A DNA stretch of 64,000 nt from Paenibacillus oleatilyticus (lineage in GTDB: Bacteria > Bacillota > Bacilli > Paenibacillales > NBRC-103111): assembly GCF_018998565.1 (NCBI RefSeq), contig NZ_JAHNZO010000020.1, forward strand, positions 1 to 64,000. Direction: 5' to 3'. A program made the translations under genes and the position numbers. Shown piece after piece: positions 45,099-52,496 of the stretch (position 1 is its first letter; every line of letters starts with the position of its first letter). The notes beneath the pieces are model-generated. The model was given only the letters and a program-made list of their open reading frames with translations. It was not told the DNA's origin and ran no database searches.

Positions 45099-46556
45099 AT
45101 GTACCGCATCGACTGGCAGCCGGATGACAGTTCGCCGCTGCCGCTCTATCTGCAAATCAAAACCTATATGAAACGCAAAATCGAAAACGGCGAATGGCCG
45201 GTCGGCAGCCGCATCCCGACGCAGCGGCAATTGGCCGAGGCGCTCGATGTCAACCGTTCCACCGTCGTTACGGCGCTTCAGGAGCTGATCGCCGACGGGC
45301 TGCTTGAAGGCGACGGTCGCCGCGGCACGAAGGTGGTGAACAATCCGTGGTCTCTGCTAACCTCGCGCACCCCGCCCGACTGGGATTCGTATGTCCAGGC
45401 CGGCTGGCATCGGCCGAATCTGCCGACCATCCAAACGATCAATGAGACGGAATTTCAAGCCGGCATGATCCGTTTAAGCACGGGAGAGCCGTCTCCGTCG
45501 CTGTATCCGCAGCCGTTGCTCGGGGAGGTGTTCGGCCGCCTTGCCTCCCGCATTCACACGCTCGGGTACGAAGAGCCACGCGGGCTGCTGCCGCTGCGGG
45601 AGCAGCTAAGCCGCCACCTGCAGGCGCTCGGTATCGTTGCTTCTCCGGCCTCCATCCTGATCGTCTCGGGAGCGCTGCAAGCCCTGCAGCTTATTTCTCT
45701 CGGACTCGTCAAACCGGGAGCCACCATGATCACGGAGAGCCCCTCCTACCTGCATTCCCTGCATGTCTTTCATTCTGCCGGGGTCCGGTTGGCGGGGCTG
45801 GAGATGGATTCGGAGGGCATTCGCATTCGCGGTTTGACTGAATTGAAGCCCCAGCCGAACCGGATGCTGTATACGATTCCGTCCTTCCACAATCCGACGG
45901 GCATCGTCATGTCGGAGCGGCGGCGCGTCGAGCTGCTGCAGGAATGCGAGCGGCTGCAGCTGCCGGTGATCGAGGATGACGTCTACCGCGAGCTATGGCT
46001 GGACGCCCCGCCGCCTCCGCCCTTGAAAGCGCGCGATCCGAACGGCCTCGTCCTTTACTTGGGCAGCGTCTCCAAGACGGTCGGCCCGGGCCTGCGCACC
46101 GGCTGGATCACCGGGCCGGAGCCGGTCATCCGGCGGCTTGCGGATCTCAAAATGCAGACCGATTACGGGTCAAGCTCGCTTTCTCAATGGGCGCTGACGG
46201 AATGGTTCGAACGCGGCTTTCATGAAGAGCATTTAAGCCGGGTGCGTATCGTATTAAGGCAAAGACGCGACGACGTGTTGGACATGCTGCAGAAGCATTT
46301 ATCGGGGCTTGCGGTATGGAGTGTGCCCGCGGGCGGCTTTTACATTTGGCTGCGAATCGTGCCTCCCGTCTCGATGAATGCGCTATTTACTCGTGCGCTC
46401 CAGGAGGGCATCTTGTTCAACCCCGGGACGGTGTACGACTCGCTCGGCGGCCCCTATATCCGGCTCTCTTATTCCTATGAATCGGCGGAACGTCTGAATT
46501 TTGGCCTTCGGAAGCTTGCCGGATTGATCCGGGAACTGAGCTCCCAGCCAAGGTAA
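45099..46556 (+). CDS. MocR-type regulator (GntR helix-turn-helix fused to aminotransferase domain)
   Basis: A 485-residue protein. Residues 12-80 are a GntR winged helix (LYLQIKTYMKRKIENGEW... IPTQRQLAEALDVNRSTVV). Residues 120-480 are a fold-type-I PLP domain: LGYEEPRGLLPLREQL, ESPSYLHSLHVF, IPSFHNPTGIVMS and YLGSVSKTVGPGLRTGW with the PLP Lys near residue 327. Start ATG with GGAGGGATG upstream. Most likely controls the divergent LysE-type exporter in response to an amino acid or PLP. Confidence 0.93.
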   Translation: MYRIDWQPDDSSPLPLYLQIKTYMKRKIENGEWPVGSRIPTQRQLAEALDVNRSTVVTALQELIADGLLEGDGRRGTKVVNNPWSLLTSRTPPDWDSYVQAGWHRPNLPTIQTINETEFQAGMIRLSTGEPSPSLYPQPLLGEVFGRLASRIHTLGYEEPRGLLPLREQLSRHLQALGIVASPASILIVSGALQALQLISLGLVKPGATMITESPSYLHSLHVFHSAGVRLAGLEMDSEGIRIRGLTELKPQPNRMLYTIPSFHNPTGIVMSERRRVELLQECERLQLPVIEDDVYRELWLDAPPPPPLKARDPNGLVLYLGSVSKTVGPGLRTGWITGPEPVIRRLADLKMQTDYGSSSLSQWALTEWFERGFHEEHLSRVRIVLRQRRDDVLDMLQKHLSGLAVWSVPAGGFYIWLRIVPPVSMNALFTRALQEGILFNPGTVYDSLGGPYIRLSYSYESAERLNFGLRKLAGLIRELSSQPR

Positions 46557-46685
46557 GGTTCGGCAGGGAATGACACGATGTTTTCATATTGTTGTCACCG
46601 CTCCGACACAGCCATAAGGCCGGCGGTTGCTGTATCATGGGATAAGAAAAATATTCCATGATGGTTTTGAAAGGGGACTTACCAG

Positions 46686-47060
46686 ATGAAAAAATGGATC
46701 GTCAGTATGGCAGCAGTCGGGATGATTTTCGCCTTGTCCGCGTGCGGAGCCAAAGAAACCCCGAAAGCTTCGGAGCAGGCCAACAGCAATCCGGCGGCTC
46801 AGCAGGTAAAATTGGTAGCCACGAACTTCCAGTTCGATCAGAAAGAATATAAAGTGAAAAAAGGCGAGGACGTTACGTTTTCGCTGGAAAACAAGCAAGG
46901 CATGCATGCCGTGCAAATTAGCGGTGTAAACGTCGGTTTGGACAACAACAATAAGACCAAAACGGTAAAAATCGACAAGGCCGGCACCTACGATATCGTC
47001 TGCTCGCTTCCTTGCGGCCAAGGCCATGCGACGATGAAATCCACGCTTATTGTGGAATAA
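46686..47060 (+). CDS. Cupredoxin lipoprotein with CuA-type metal ligands
   Basis: A 124-residue exported lipoprotein: MKKWIVSMAAVGMIFALSAC with lipobox Cys20, a short Ala/Asn-rich linker, then a cupredoxin domain (VKLVATNFQFDQKEYKVKKG). The metal site shows His74, Cys106, Cys110, His114 and Met117 in CSLPCGQGHATM, i.e. the C-x3-C-x3-H-x2-M pattern of the binuclear CuA centre of cytochrome oxidase subunit II and N2O reductase. Unlike COX2 there is no membrane hairpin and no oxidase gene nearby. Could be an electron carrier or copper chaperone at the membrane surface. A terminator follows. Confidence 0.85.
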   Translation: MKKWIVSMAAVGMIFALSACGAKETPKASEQANSNPAAQQVKLVATNFQFDQKEYKVKKGEDVTFSLENKQGMHAVQISGVNVGLDNNNKTKTVKIDKAGTYDIVCSLPCGQGHATMKSTLIVE

Positions 47061-47085
47061 GGGTAGCCTGACGACAAATAATTCC

Positions 47086-47131
47086 AAAAGCGGCTCCGTT
47101 TGTCCTGCGGGATGGACGGGGCCGTTTTTTA
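47086..47131 (+). terminator. Terminator after cupredoxin gene
   Basis: GC-rich imperfect hairpin (GCGGCTCCGTTTGTCC with GGACGGGGCCGT) followed by TTTTTTATTT. Confidence 0.8.
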
Positions 47132-47178
47132 TTTAATATAAAGGCTATGTTAAACTTTGTTGTTGATTTTTACGATAA

Positions 47179-47204
47179 GAAAACCGCCTCGTTGAAGAGG
47201 CGGC
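47179..47204 (-). terminator. Terminator downstream of VOC gene
   Basis: CCGCCTC and GAGGCGG form a seven-base stem; on the minus strand TTTTCTTATC follows. About 320 bases after the VOC stop; the stretch between (47205-47523) contains no recognisable gene, only a short weak open frame. Confidence 0.6.
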
Positions 47205-47523
47205 TTATTGAGCTATCTTACCCGTTAGTTGAGTCTCTTTAATTTGGTTTTGCATTGATTTCCGTTAAAGTTCATGCATCACGAAGTCCCACCGAGTTAA
47301 GGCGGCTTGCTGCCGGCCGCGATGCGGTTAGTCGGTGCGGATGTGTCCCGGCAATTACTTCCTCGTTCTTGTTTCCGGGACCTAGGGTCGCCCAGATCCG
47401 GAGAGTGAATGCGGTGTTTATATGATGCACCCGACTTCTTCGATATACTTTCACACTGCTTTTCTGTTTCTATATTTTACTCTAGTAATGTATATTTCAG
47501 TTAAGTCTTCTTTTAAACGTCAC

Positions 47524-47976
47524 TTATTTATTACCGAGTTGTTCCGCCAAACCGATTAGAAGTCCTCCATTTCCACGAATGTAGCAGAGCCGATACGAGT
47601 CCTCGTACTGAACCACTTCGCCAACGAGCTGAGCACCATGCTTAGTGAGTCTGGATACCATTTCGTCAATGTCTTCAACGGTGAACATGACGCGTAGATA
47701 ACCGAGGGCATTTACAGGAGCAGTTCGGTGATCTGATACAGTAGGTGGGGTGAGAAATCGCGAAAGTTCAAGTCGGCTGTGGCCATCTGGGGTAACCATC
47801 ATAGCAATCTCTACACACTGTGAACCCAGCCCGGTTACGCGACCAGCCCATTCACCTTCGACAGTAGCTCGCCCTTCGAGCTTCAAGCCAATCTCCTCGA
47901 AGAAAGAGATTGCATCATCAAGGGATTCTACAACGATGCCAACATTATCCATTCTTAGCAGTTTGTTTTTTGCCAT
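47524..47976 (-). CDS. VOC-family (glyoxalase/bleomycin-resistance fold) protein
   Basis: A 150-residue protein: VGIVVESLDDAISFFEEIGL is the first beta-alpha unit, MMVTPDGHSRLELSRF holds a Glu that could be a metal ligand, and YLRVMFTVEDIDEMVSRL begins the second unit. The family includes glyoxalases, dioxygenases, epimerases and resistance proteins; the substrate is unknown. ATG with AAGGAGATAAAACT upstream. It lies wholly inside the TIR-bounded element and reads towards the left repeat, so it can be regarded as a passenger gene. Confidence 0.85.
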   Translation of the reverse strand: MAKNKLLRMDNVGIVVESLDDAISFFEEIGLKLEGRATVEGEWAGRVTGLGSQCVEIAMMVTPDGHSRLELSRFLTPPTVSDHRTAPVNALGYLRVMFTVEDIDEMVSRLTKHGAQLVGEVVQYEDSYRLCYIRGNGGLLIGLAEQLGNK

Positions 47977-48061
47977 AGTTTTATCTCCTTATGTGTACAA
48001 ATTTATTACCTGTCACATTATAGTAAAATGTGAAATTTGGTTTTCGGATATGTCATATTAA

Positions 48062-48213
48062 CTTTTATTCTCCAAGGAATCGTTGAAATGGACGAAACGT
48101 ATCTCTTATTCTCCGAAAAGGACAAACGGAATATTGCCGATTGTAAGCAACGTAAACGCGGCGGAAAAGCCAAATATCGTGGTATTAGTAATCACCAAGT
48201 ATGTGTACTCGTT
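48062..48213 (+). pseudogene. Inverted middle fragment of IS1595 transposase
   Basis: Plus-strand reading gives GIVEMDETYLLFSEKDKRN and KQRKRGGKAKYRGISNHQVC, the central part of IS1595-type transposases including the first catalytic Asp (in MDET). It is in the opposite orientation to the N-terminal fragment and has neither start nor end. The break with the neighbouring fragment lies at about 48210-48218, near a GTTAAC palindrome. Confidence 0.8.
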
Positions 48214-48676
48214 AACGCTTCAGTTGGAATCTGCTTTAGGGCGGCAAGAATCTTATGTCGCCAGTAAAACAAGGTGACGTGCGTGACTTCACCATTTAAC
48301 TGCTCTGCACATTTTCTCAGTGAATAACCCTAATCATACATTCAATAAAGCGAATCCAAATATGAGGTCTCCTCGTTCGTTTCAGAGGGGTATTTGTAAG
48401 GTCATTGAACATTTGGCGAAAGGACTTACAACGGTAACGTTGACGTTTAACCTCTCCAGTACGGGATTTTACAGCGTACTTCCCAAATCGCACAACAGAA
48501 TGGTTTTTGCAATGCGGGCAAACGAGTCCCTCTTTATGCTTCTGTTCTTGAATTTCATCAATCGCTCGATCTGGAACCGCCACATCCTTGGTTCGGGACT
48601 GCAAAAAGTAGATAAGCTCTCGCTTACCATTATCATCCAATGTATCAGCAAGTCTCTTCAGTTCCTTTAAATCCAT
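48214..48676 (-). pseudogene. N-terminal fragment of IS1595 transposase with frameshift
   Basis: From ATG 48676 the frame reads MDLKELKRLADTLDDNGKRE, then the zinc-ribbon part CPHC...YRCKSF with the last Cys changed to Phe, and NDLTNTPLKRTRRPHIWIRF. After FIECMI the frame is lost; shifted, it continues as GYSLRKCAEQLNGEVTHVTL and FYWRHKILAALKQIPTEA, then meets the inverted segment. The gene is therefore non-functional. DNA-binding part only. Confidence 0.82.
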
Positions 48677-48764
48677 GGGTAAATCATCGCTGAACAGTGA
48701 TATTACCCTAATTATGGAACATTAGTTCGTATATATCAACAACAAAGTTTAACATAGCCCATAT

Positions 48765-48823
48765 AAAAAAGGGCCTGCTCCGCGGCTTGGTTTATTCCAA
48801 CCGTGAAGCAAACCCTTTTTTCA
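48765..48823. terminator. Terminator after cvpA
   Basis: AAAAAAGGG (48765-48773) pairs with CCCTTTTTT (48813-48821) with further inner pairing; works for the minus strand and possibly both. Confidence 0.85.
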
Positions 48824-48842
48824 GTTATTCCATTCTGCGGTT

Positions 48843-49409
48843 TCAGGATTCCCCCGCTTTGACCCGGCCGCCCCGGTTGTTCCAAAGCTCTTGCAGCTTA
48901 TCGGTCAAAATCGGCGTATGCTCCAGGACGTACGGGGTCAGCATGGAGTTTTTGAGCTGATTCTGCGCGCCGTCGTTCGGAATAACCGTCATGACATGGA
49001 CGGCGATCACTGCGATGACCGCTGCTTCCGCAAAGCCGAGCGCCGCGCCGCTCCATTGGTTGGCCTGCTTGAGTCCCGGCGCCGCCGCCAGCCAGTTCAG
49101 CAGCCGCCCGCCGATGCTGAACGCGATTTTGACCCCGAAGAACAAGATTGCAAACGCCAACGCATTATACACGTAGGTGTCCAACTTCAAGCCTTTTGCT
49201 AGAAATTCATACTTCTGGTACGTTTCGTGCCCGGATAGCGCAAGCGTACTACCCACCAGCGGCGCCAGATCGGCATAAAAGAAAAAGGCAATCAAGTACG
49301 CGGCCACAAGACCGACGACCGATACCAGCTGGCCGATAAAGCCGCGCGCGAACCCTAGAACCGTTCCGACGGCGAGCACCGCCAGAACGGTGTAATCCAA
49401 TCCGTTCAT
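48843..49409 (-). CDS. cvpA: CvpA-family membrane protein
   Basis: A 188-residue protein with four helices; GLDYTVLAVLAVGTVLGFARG at the N-terminus followed by GQLVSVVGLVAAYLIAFFFY is the family start, and GAALGFAEAAVIAVIAVHVM a later helix. The ATG is four bases after the zapA stop. This order (zapA, cvpA) matches yshA-yshB of Bacillus subtilis. CvpA proteins affect envelope and biofilm traits; the molecular role is not settled. Confidence 0.9.
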   Translation of the reverse strand: MNGLDYTVLAVLAVGTVLGFARGFIGQLVSVVGLVAAYLIAFFFYADLAPLVGSTLALSGHETYQKYEFLAKGLKLDTYVYNALAFAILFFGVKIAFSIGGRLLNWLAAAPGLKQANQWSGAALGFAEAAVIAVIAVHVMTVIPNDGAQNQLKNSMLTPYVLEHTPILTDKLQELWNNRGGRVKAGES

Positions 49410-49412
49410 TCG

Positions 49413-52376
49413 CTATTCCTTCTCCACGAGCTCGATCCATTCGTTATATTCGATCTGGAGCTTCTCGTACTCGGATTTCAAGTTCTGCAATTCCTCGAAT
49501 ACTTGCTCCGCCTTCTCCTGATGCTGCCCGTATTCGGCCTGCAGCGCTTTGTGCAATTTTATCTGCTCGGCGAGCTGCTCTTGAAGCTCATTGTACAGCT
49601 CGACCTGAAGCTCCAGCTCGTCCTTCTGCTCAGCCAGCTCGATCCGCAGCTGCGTTCCCTGCGCGGCCTGCTCGGTCAGCTCGGCGATTTTCGCTTCCTG
49701 CATAGCCAGCCGCTGCTCCAGCGTCTCCCGCTCGCTCTGCGCCGTTTGCTGCCGATCTTCTAGCGCGGCACACTGTTCCTGCAGGGCGCGGCTCAGCTCT
49801 ACGGCCGCTTCGCGTTCCTGACGCAGCTTGGCAAGCTCGCGTTCGCGCTCGCCGAGAAGGCGTTGGAACTCCTCGTGACGCGCCTCCTGCGCAGCCGCCG
49901 CTTCGCGCAGCCCCGCTTCTTGCTCGGCCAAACGCCGCGCCAGCTCGTCATGCTGCCCTTGCAGCTCGTCATAGAGCTCCTGATGCACGCCAATCTCTTC
50001 CTCCTGCTCACGGAGCTTCGCCCGCAGCTCGTCGACCTGCGCCGCCTGCGTCTCGCTGCGCTGCTCCCGTTCGGCAAGCTCGCGCGCCAGCTCAGCCTCC
50101 CGCTCGCTAAGCTGCTGGCCAAGCTGCGCGATGCGCGTCGCCAAAGCAGCCGCTTCTTCGTCGAACCGCTGCTTCGCTTCGGCCAGCTCGCTCTGCCGCC
50201 TCCGCTCCAGCGCTTCCAGCTGCCGCCGCTGCTCTTCTTCGCGGGCCGCCAGCCGTGCATCGCTCTCGGCTGCCCGCGCCTCCAGCTCCGCTTGGCGCTG
50301 CTCTGCTTCGGCAAGCTCTGCGGCGCGCTTTTGCTCCAACGTTTCGAGCTTGCGCTGAAGCTCCGCTTCCTGGGTCGCGCTGCGCTCCCGTAAAGCGGCC
50401 AGCTCGCCTTCGAGCTCGTTGTATAGCTCCTGCTGCAGTGCAAGTTCGTCTTCTTGCTCGCGCCGCTTTCCGCGCAGGGCTTCCAGCTCCGCCAGCAGCC
50501 CGTCGCCGCGCTGCAGCTGCTCGCGCGTCTTCTCTAGTTGCTCGCCAAGCTGCACCTCGAGGCGGCGCTTCTGTTCCTTCAGCTCCGCCTCGCGAGCCGC
50601 TAGACGCTCGGCGTAGCTCGCTTCCGCTTCGTGCATCTGCTCTGCCAGCATCGCCTTTGCCGCGGCCATTGCCTCGCGGCTCCGCTCCCGCTCGGCTGCA
50701 AGCAACTGCTCCAGCTCCGCTTGCTGCGCTTTCGCCGCTGCCGCCTGCGCCTCCGCTTCGCGCGCCTGCTCCGCCAGCAGCGCTTCCGCCGCGGCGGCTG
50801 CCTCACGGCTGCGCTCCCGCTCGGCCGCGAGCTGCCGCTCCAGCTCCGCTTGCTGCGCTTGCGCCGCTGTCGCTTGCGCCTCCGCTTCGCGCGCCTGCTC
50901 CGCCAGCAGCGCCGCCGCCGCCGCTGCCTCCTCGCGGCTGCGCTCCCGCTCAGCCGCGAGCTGCCGCTCCAGCTCCGCTTGCTGCGTTTTCGCCGCTGCC
51001 GCCTGCGCTTCCGCTTCGCGCGCCTGCTCCGCCAGCTTCGCCTCTGCTGAGGCCGCCTGCTCTCGAAGCTCGCGTTCCTTCGCTTCGCTTAGCTCCTGCA
51101 GCAGCGCCTCTGCCGCGGCTGCCTCCTCGCGGCTGCGCTCCCGCTCGGCCGCGAGCTGCCGCTCCAGCTCCGCTTGCTGCGCTTTTGCCGCGGCCGCCTG
51201 CGCTTCCGCTTCGCGCGCCTGCTCCGCCAGCTTCGCCTCTGCCGCCGCTGCTTCCTCGCGGCTGCGCTCCCGCTCGGCCGCGAGCTGCCGCTCCAGCTCC
51301 GCTTGCTGCGCTTTCGCCGCTGCCGCCTGCGCCTCCGCCTCGCGCGCCTGCTCCGCCAGCTTCGCCTCTGCTGAGGCCGCCTGCTCTCGAAGCTCGCGTT
51401 CCTTCGCTTCGCTCAGCTCCTGCAACTCGTTATAGAGCGCCACCTGCAGCTCGATCTCCTGCTGCTGGCCGGAAAGCTGCTCCTGCAGCCCGTCGAGCTG
51501 GTCGCTCAGCTCGGCGTACTGCTGTTCCCGCTCCGCGAGCCGCTTCGCCGCTTCGCCGCGCGCCTGCTCGGTCGCTTGCAGCCGCTGCTCCAGCTCGCTT
51601 GCGCGCTTCTCCTGCGCCGTCAGCCGCTCCTGCGTCTGACGCTCCGCTTCCGCCTGCTTGCTCAGCTGCGCTTCCTGCGAAGCGATCTTCGCCCGCAGGC
51701 CGTCCCGTTCCTTGGCCTGCTCGGCCGCCCGGCGCTCTAGCTCCTGCTTCGCCTGCTCCAGCTCGTGAATCCGCTGTCCGCGACGCTCCGCTTCCTGCGC
51801 TTCGGCTGCGCAGCGCCCCTCGAACTCGCGTGCCCGCTCAAGCGTCTCAGCCAGCTTGCGCTCCAATTCGCCGCTCAGCTCCAGTTGGCCGTTCAACCGT
51901 TCCCGGCTTTCGGCGAGCTCGCTATCAAGCGTGGTCAAACGCTCGCGAAGCGGTTCCAGTTCGGCGCGCAGCGCGGCCGCTTCCGCCTCGGCGCGCTCCC
52001 GCGAAGCCTGCTGCTCTCCGCGCTCCGCTTCGAGTTTGGCCAACCGGTCACGCTCCGTCTCCAGCTCCTGCTGAAGCTGCGCATGACGCTCACTTAACCG
52101 TTCCAACTCTTCGCTGGCTTGCTCCAGCTGCCGCTGACGTTCCAATACCGACTCAAAATCCTGACGCATCCGGCTCCATTCGTCGGCCATATTGACAGCC
52201 GCGAGCACCGCGATTTTAGGCAAATCAAGACGCGGGCTGCTGTCCGCGATCTTGTGCATTTGATCGTTCACCAGTGCGGCCACTTGCTTTATATAGGAAG
52301 GGCTGGATTTCGAAACCAGCTTGTACTGGGTACCATAAATATCGACGGTCATCCGGACTTTGTCTTCACCGCTCAT
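49413..52376 (-). CDS. zapA: ZapA domain with giant repetitive coiled-coil extension
   Basis: A 987-residue protein. Residues 1-80 are a complete ZapA domain: VRMTVDIYGTQYKLVSKSS, SYIKQVAALVNDQMHKIADS and LDLPKIAVLAAVNMADEWSR, collinear with the 85-residue Bacillus ZapA that promotes FtsZ ring assembly. The other ~900 residues are Glu/Gln/Ala/Arg-rich heptad-like coiled coil without Pro or Gly breaks, containing five 43-residue tandem repeats and four copies of an ELYNELQ-type motif. No transmembrane or further enzymatic domain is seen. ATG 52376 follows GGGGAG; a terminator ends only 25 bases upstream. The gene is in the place of zapA between pheT and cvpA, so it is the native ZapA rather than an extra copy. 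Confidence 0.9.
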   Translation of the reverse strand: MSGEDKVRMTVDIYGTQYKLVSKSSPSYIKQVAALVNDQMHKIADSSPRLDLPKIAVLAAVNMADEWSRMRQDFESVLERQRQLEQASEELERLSERHAQLQQELETERDRLAKLEAERGEQQASRERAEAEAAALRAELEPLRERLTTLDSELAESRERLNGQLELSGELERKLAETLERAREFEGRCAAEAQEAERRGQRIHELEQAKQELERRAAEQAKERDGLRAKIASQEAQLSKQAEAERQTQERLTAQEKRASELEQRLQATEQARGEAAKRLAEREQQYAELSDQLDGLQEQLSGQQQEIELQVALYNELQELSEAKERELREQAASAEAKLAEQAREAEAQAAAAKAQQAELERQLAAERERSREEAAAAEAKLAEQAREAEAQAAAAKAQQAELERQLAAERERSREEAAAAEALLQELSEAKERELREQAASAEAKLAEQAREAEAQAAAAKTQQAELERQLAAERERSREEAAAAAALLAEQAREAEAQATAAQAQQAELERQLAAERERSREAAAAAEALLAEQAREAEAQAAAAKAQQAELEQLLAAERERSREAMAAAKAMLAEQMHEAEASYAERLAAREAELKEQKRRLEVQLGEQLEKTREQLQRGDGLLAELEALRGKRREQEDELALQQELYNELEGELAALRERSATQEAELQRKLETLEQKRAAELAEAEQRQAELEARAAESDARLAAREEEQRRQLEALERRRQSELAEAKQRFDEEAAALATRIAQLGQQLSEREAELARELAEREQRSETQAAQVDELRAKLREQEEEIGVHQELYDELQGQHDELARRLAEQEAGLREAAAAQEARHEEFQRLLGERERELAKLRQEREAAVELSRALQEQCAALEDRQQTAQSERETLEQRLAMQEAKIAELTEQAAQGTQLRIELAEQKDELELQVELYNELQEQLAEQIKLHKALQAEYGQHQEKAEQVFEELQNLKSEYEKLQIEYNEWIELVEKE
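50654..51364 (-). repeat. Tandem 129-bp repeats in zapA
   Basis: Five units of 43 codons, each LAEQAREAEAQ...QQAELERQLAAERERSREE-like, with a 22-codon spacer (LLQELSEAKERELREQAA) between units two and three; the spacer motif also precedes unit one. Units one and two are identical in protein sequence, the others differ at a few positions. DNA identity is high enough to allow copy-number change. Confidence 0.85.
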
Positions 52377-52401
52377 GCGCCTTGCTCCCCTTTCCGAAAC
52401 A

Positions 52402-52446
52402 CAAAAAAAGATTCTCCGTATCCTATAGACTTCGATACGGAGAATC
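52402..52446 (-). terminator. Terminator between pheT and zapA
   Basis: GATTCTCCGTATC and GATACGGAGAATC form a perfect 13-base stem; on the minus strand TTTTTTTG follows. It ends 25 bases before the zapA start codon. Confidence 0.92.
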
Positions 52447-52496
52447 GCTTTTCCTGCTGTCGTTTTCAGACTTTTGCCGGACAAATCACAAGGGAA

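Larger units (their letters stand above)
47143..48759. mobile_element. IS1595-type element, rearranged, with VOC-fold passenger gene
   Basis: The element is bounded by perfect 25-base terminal inverted repeats (left 47143-47167, starting GGCTATGTTAAACTTTG; right 48735-48759). It is flanked by AATATAAA (47135-47142) and CATATAAA (48760-48767), an 8-base target duplication with one mismatch. IS1595-family elements usually make 8-base duplications. Inside are two transposase pieces in opposite orientation and an intact VOC-family gene; the C-terminal third of the transposase is missing. It separates the cupredoxin gene from cvpA and sits next to the cvpA terminator. Confidence 0.85.

Noticed and set aside
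47272-47454. 60-codon minus-strand frame inside the IS1595-type element
   Set aside because: Weak start, no recognisable motif, and it lies in the disrupted stretch between the VOC gene and its terminator.
50255-52195. 646-residue open frame on the plus strand, rich in Pro, Ala and Arg
   Set aside because: It is the exact antisense of the GC-rich repetitive zapA gene; composition follows from the Glu/Ala/Arg codons on the other strand and no ribosome site or domain is present.
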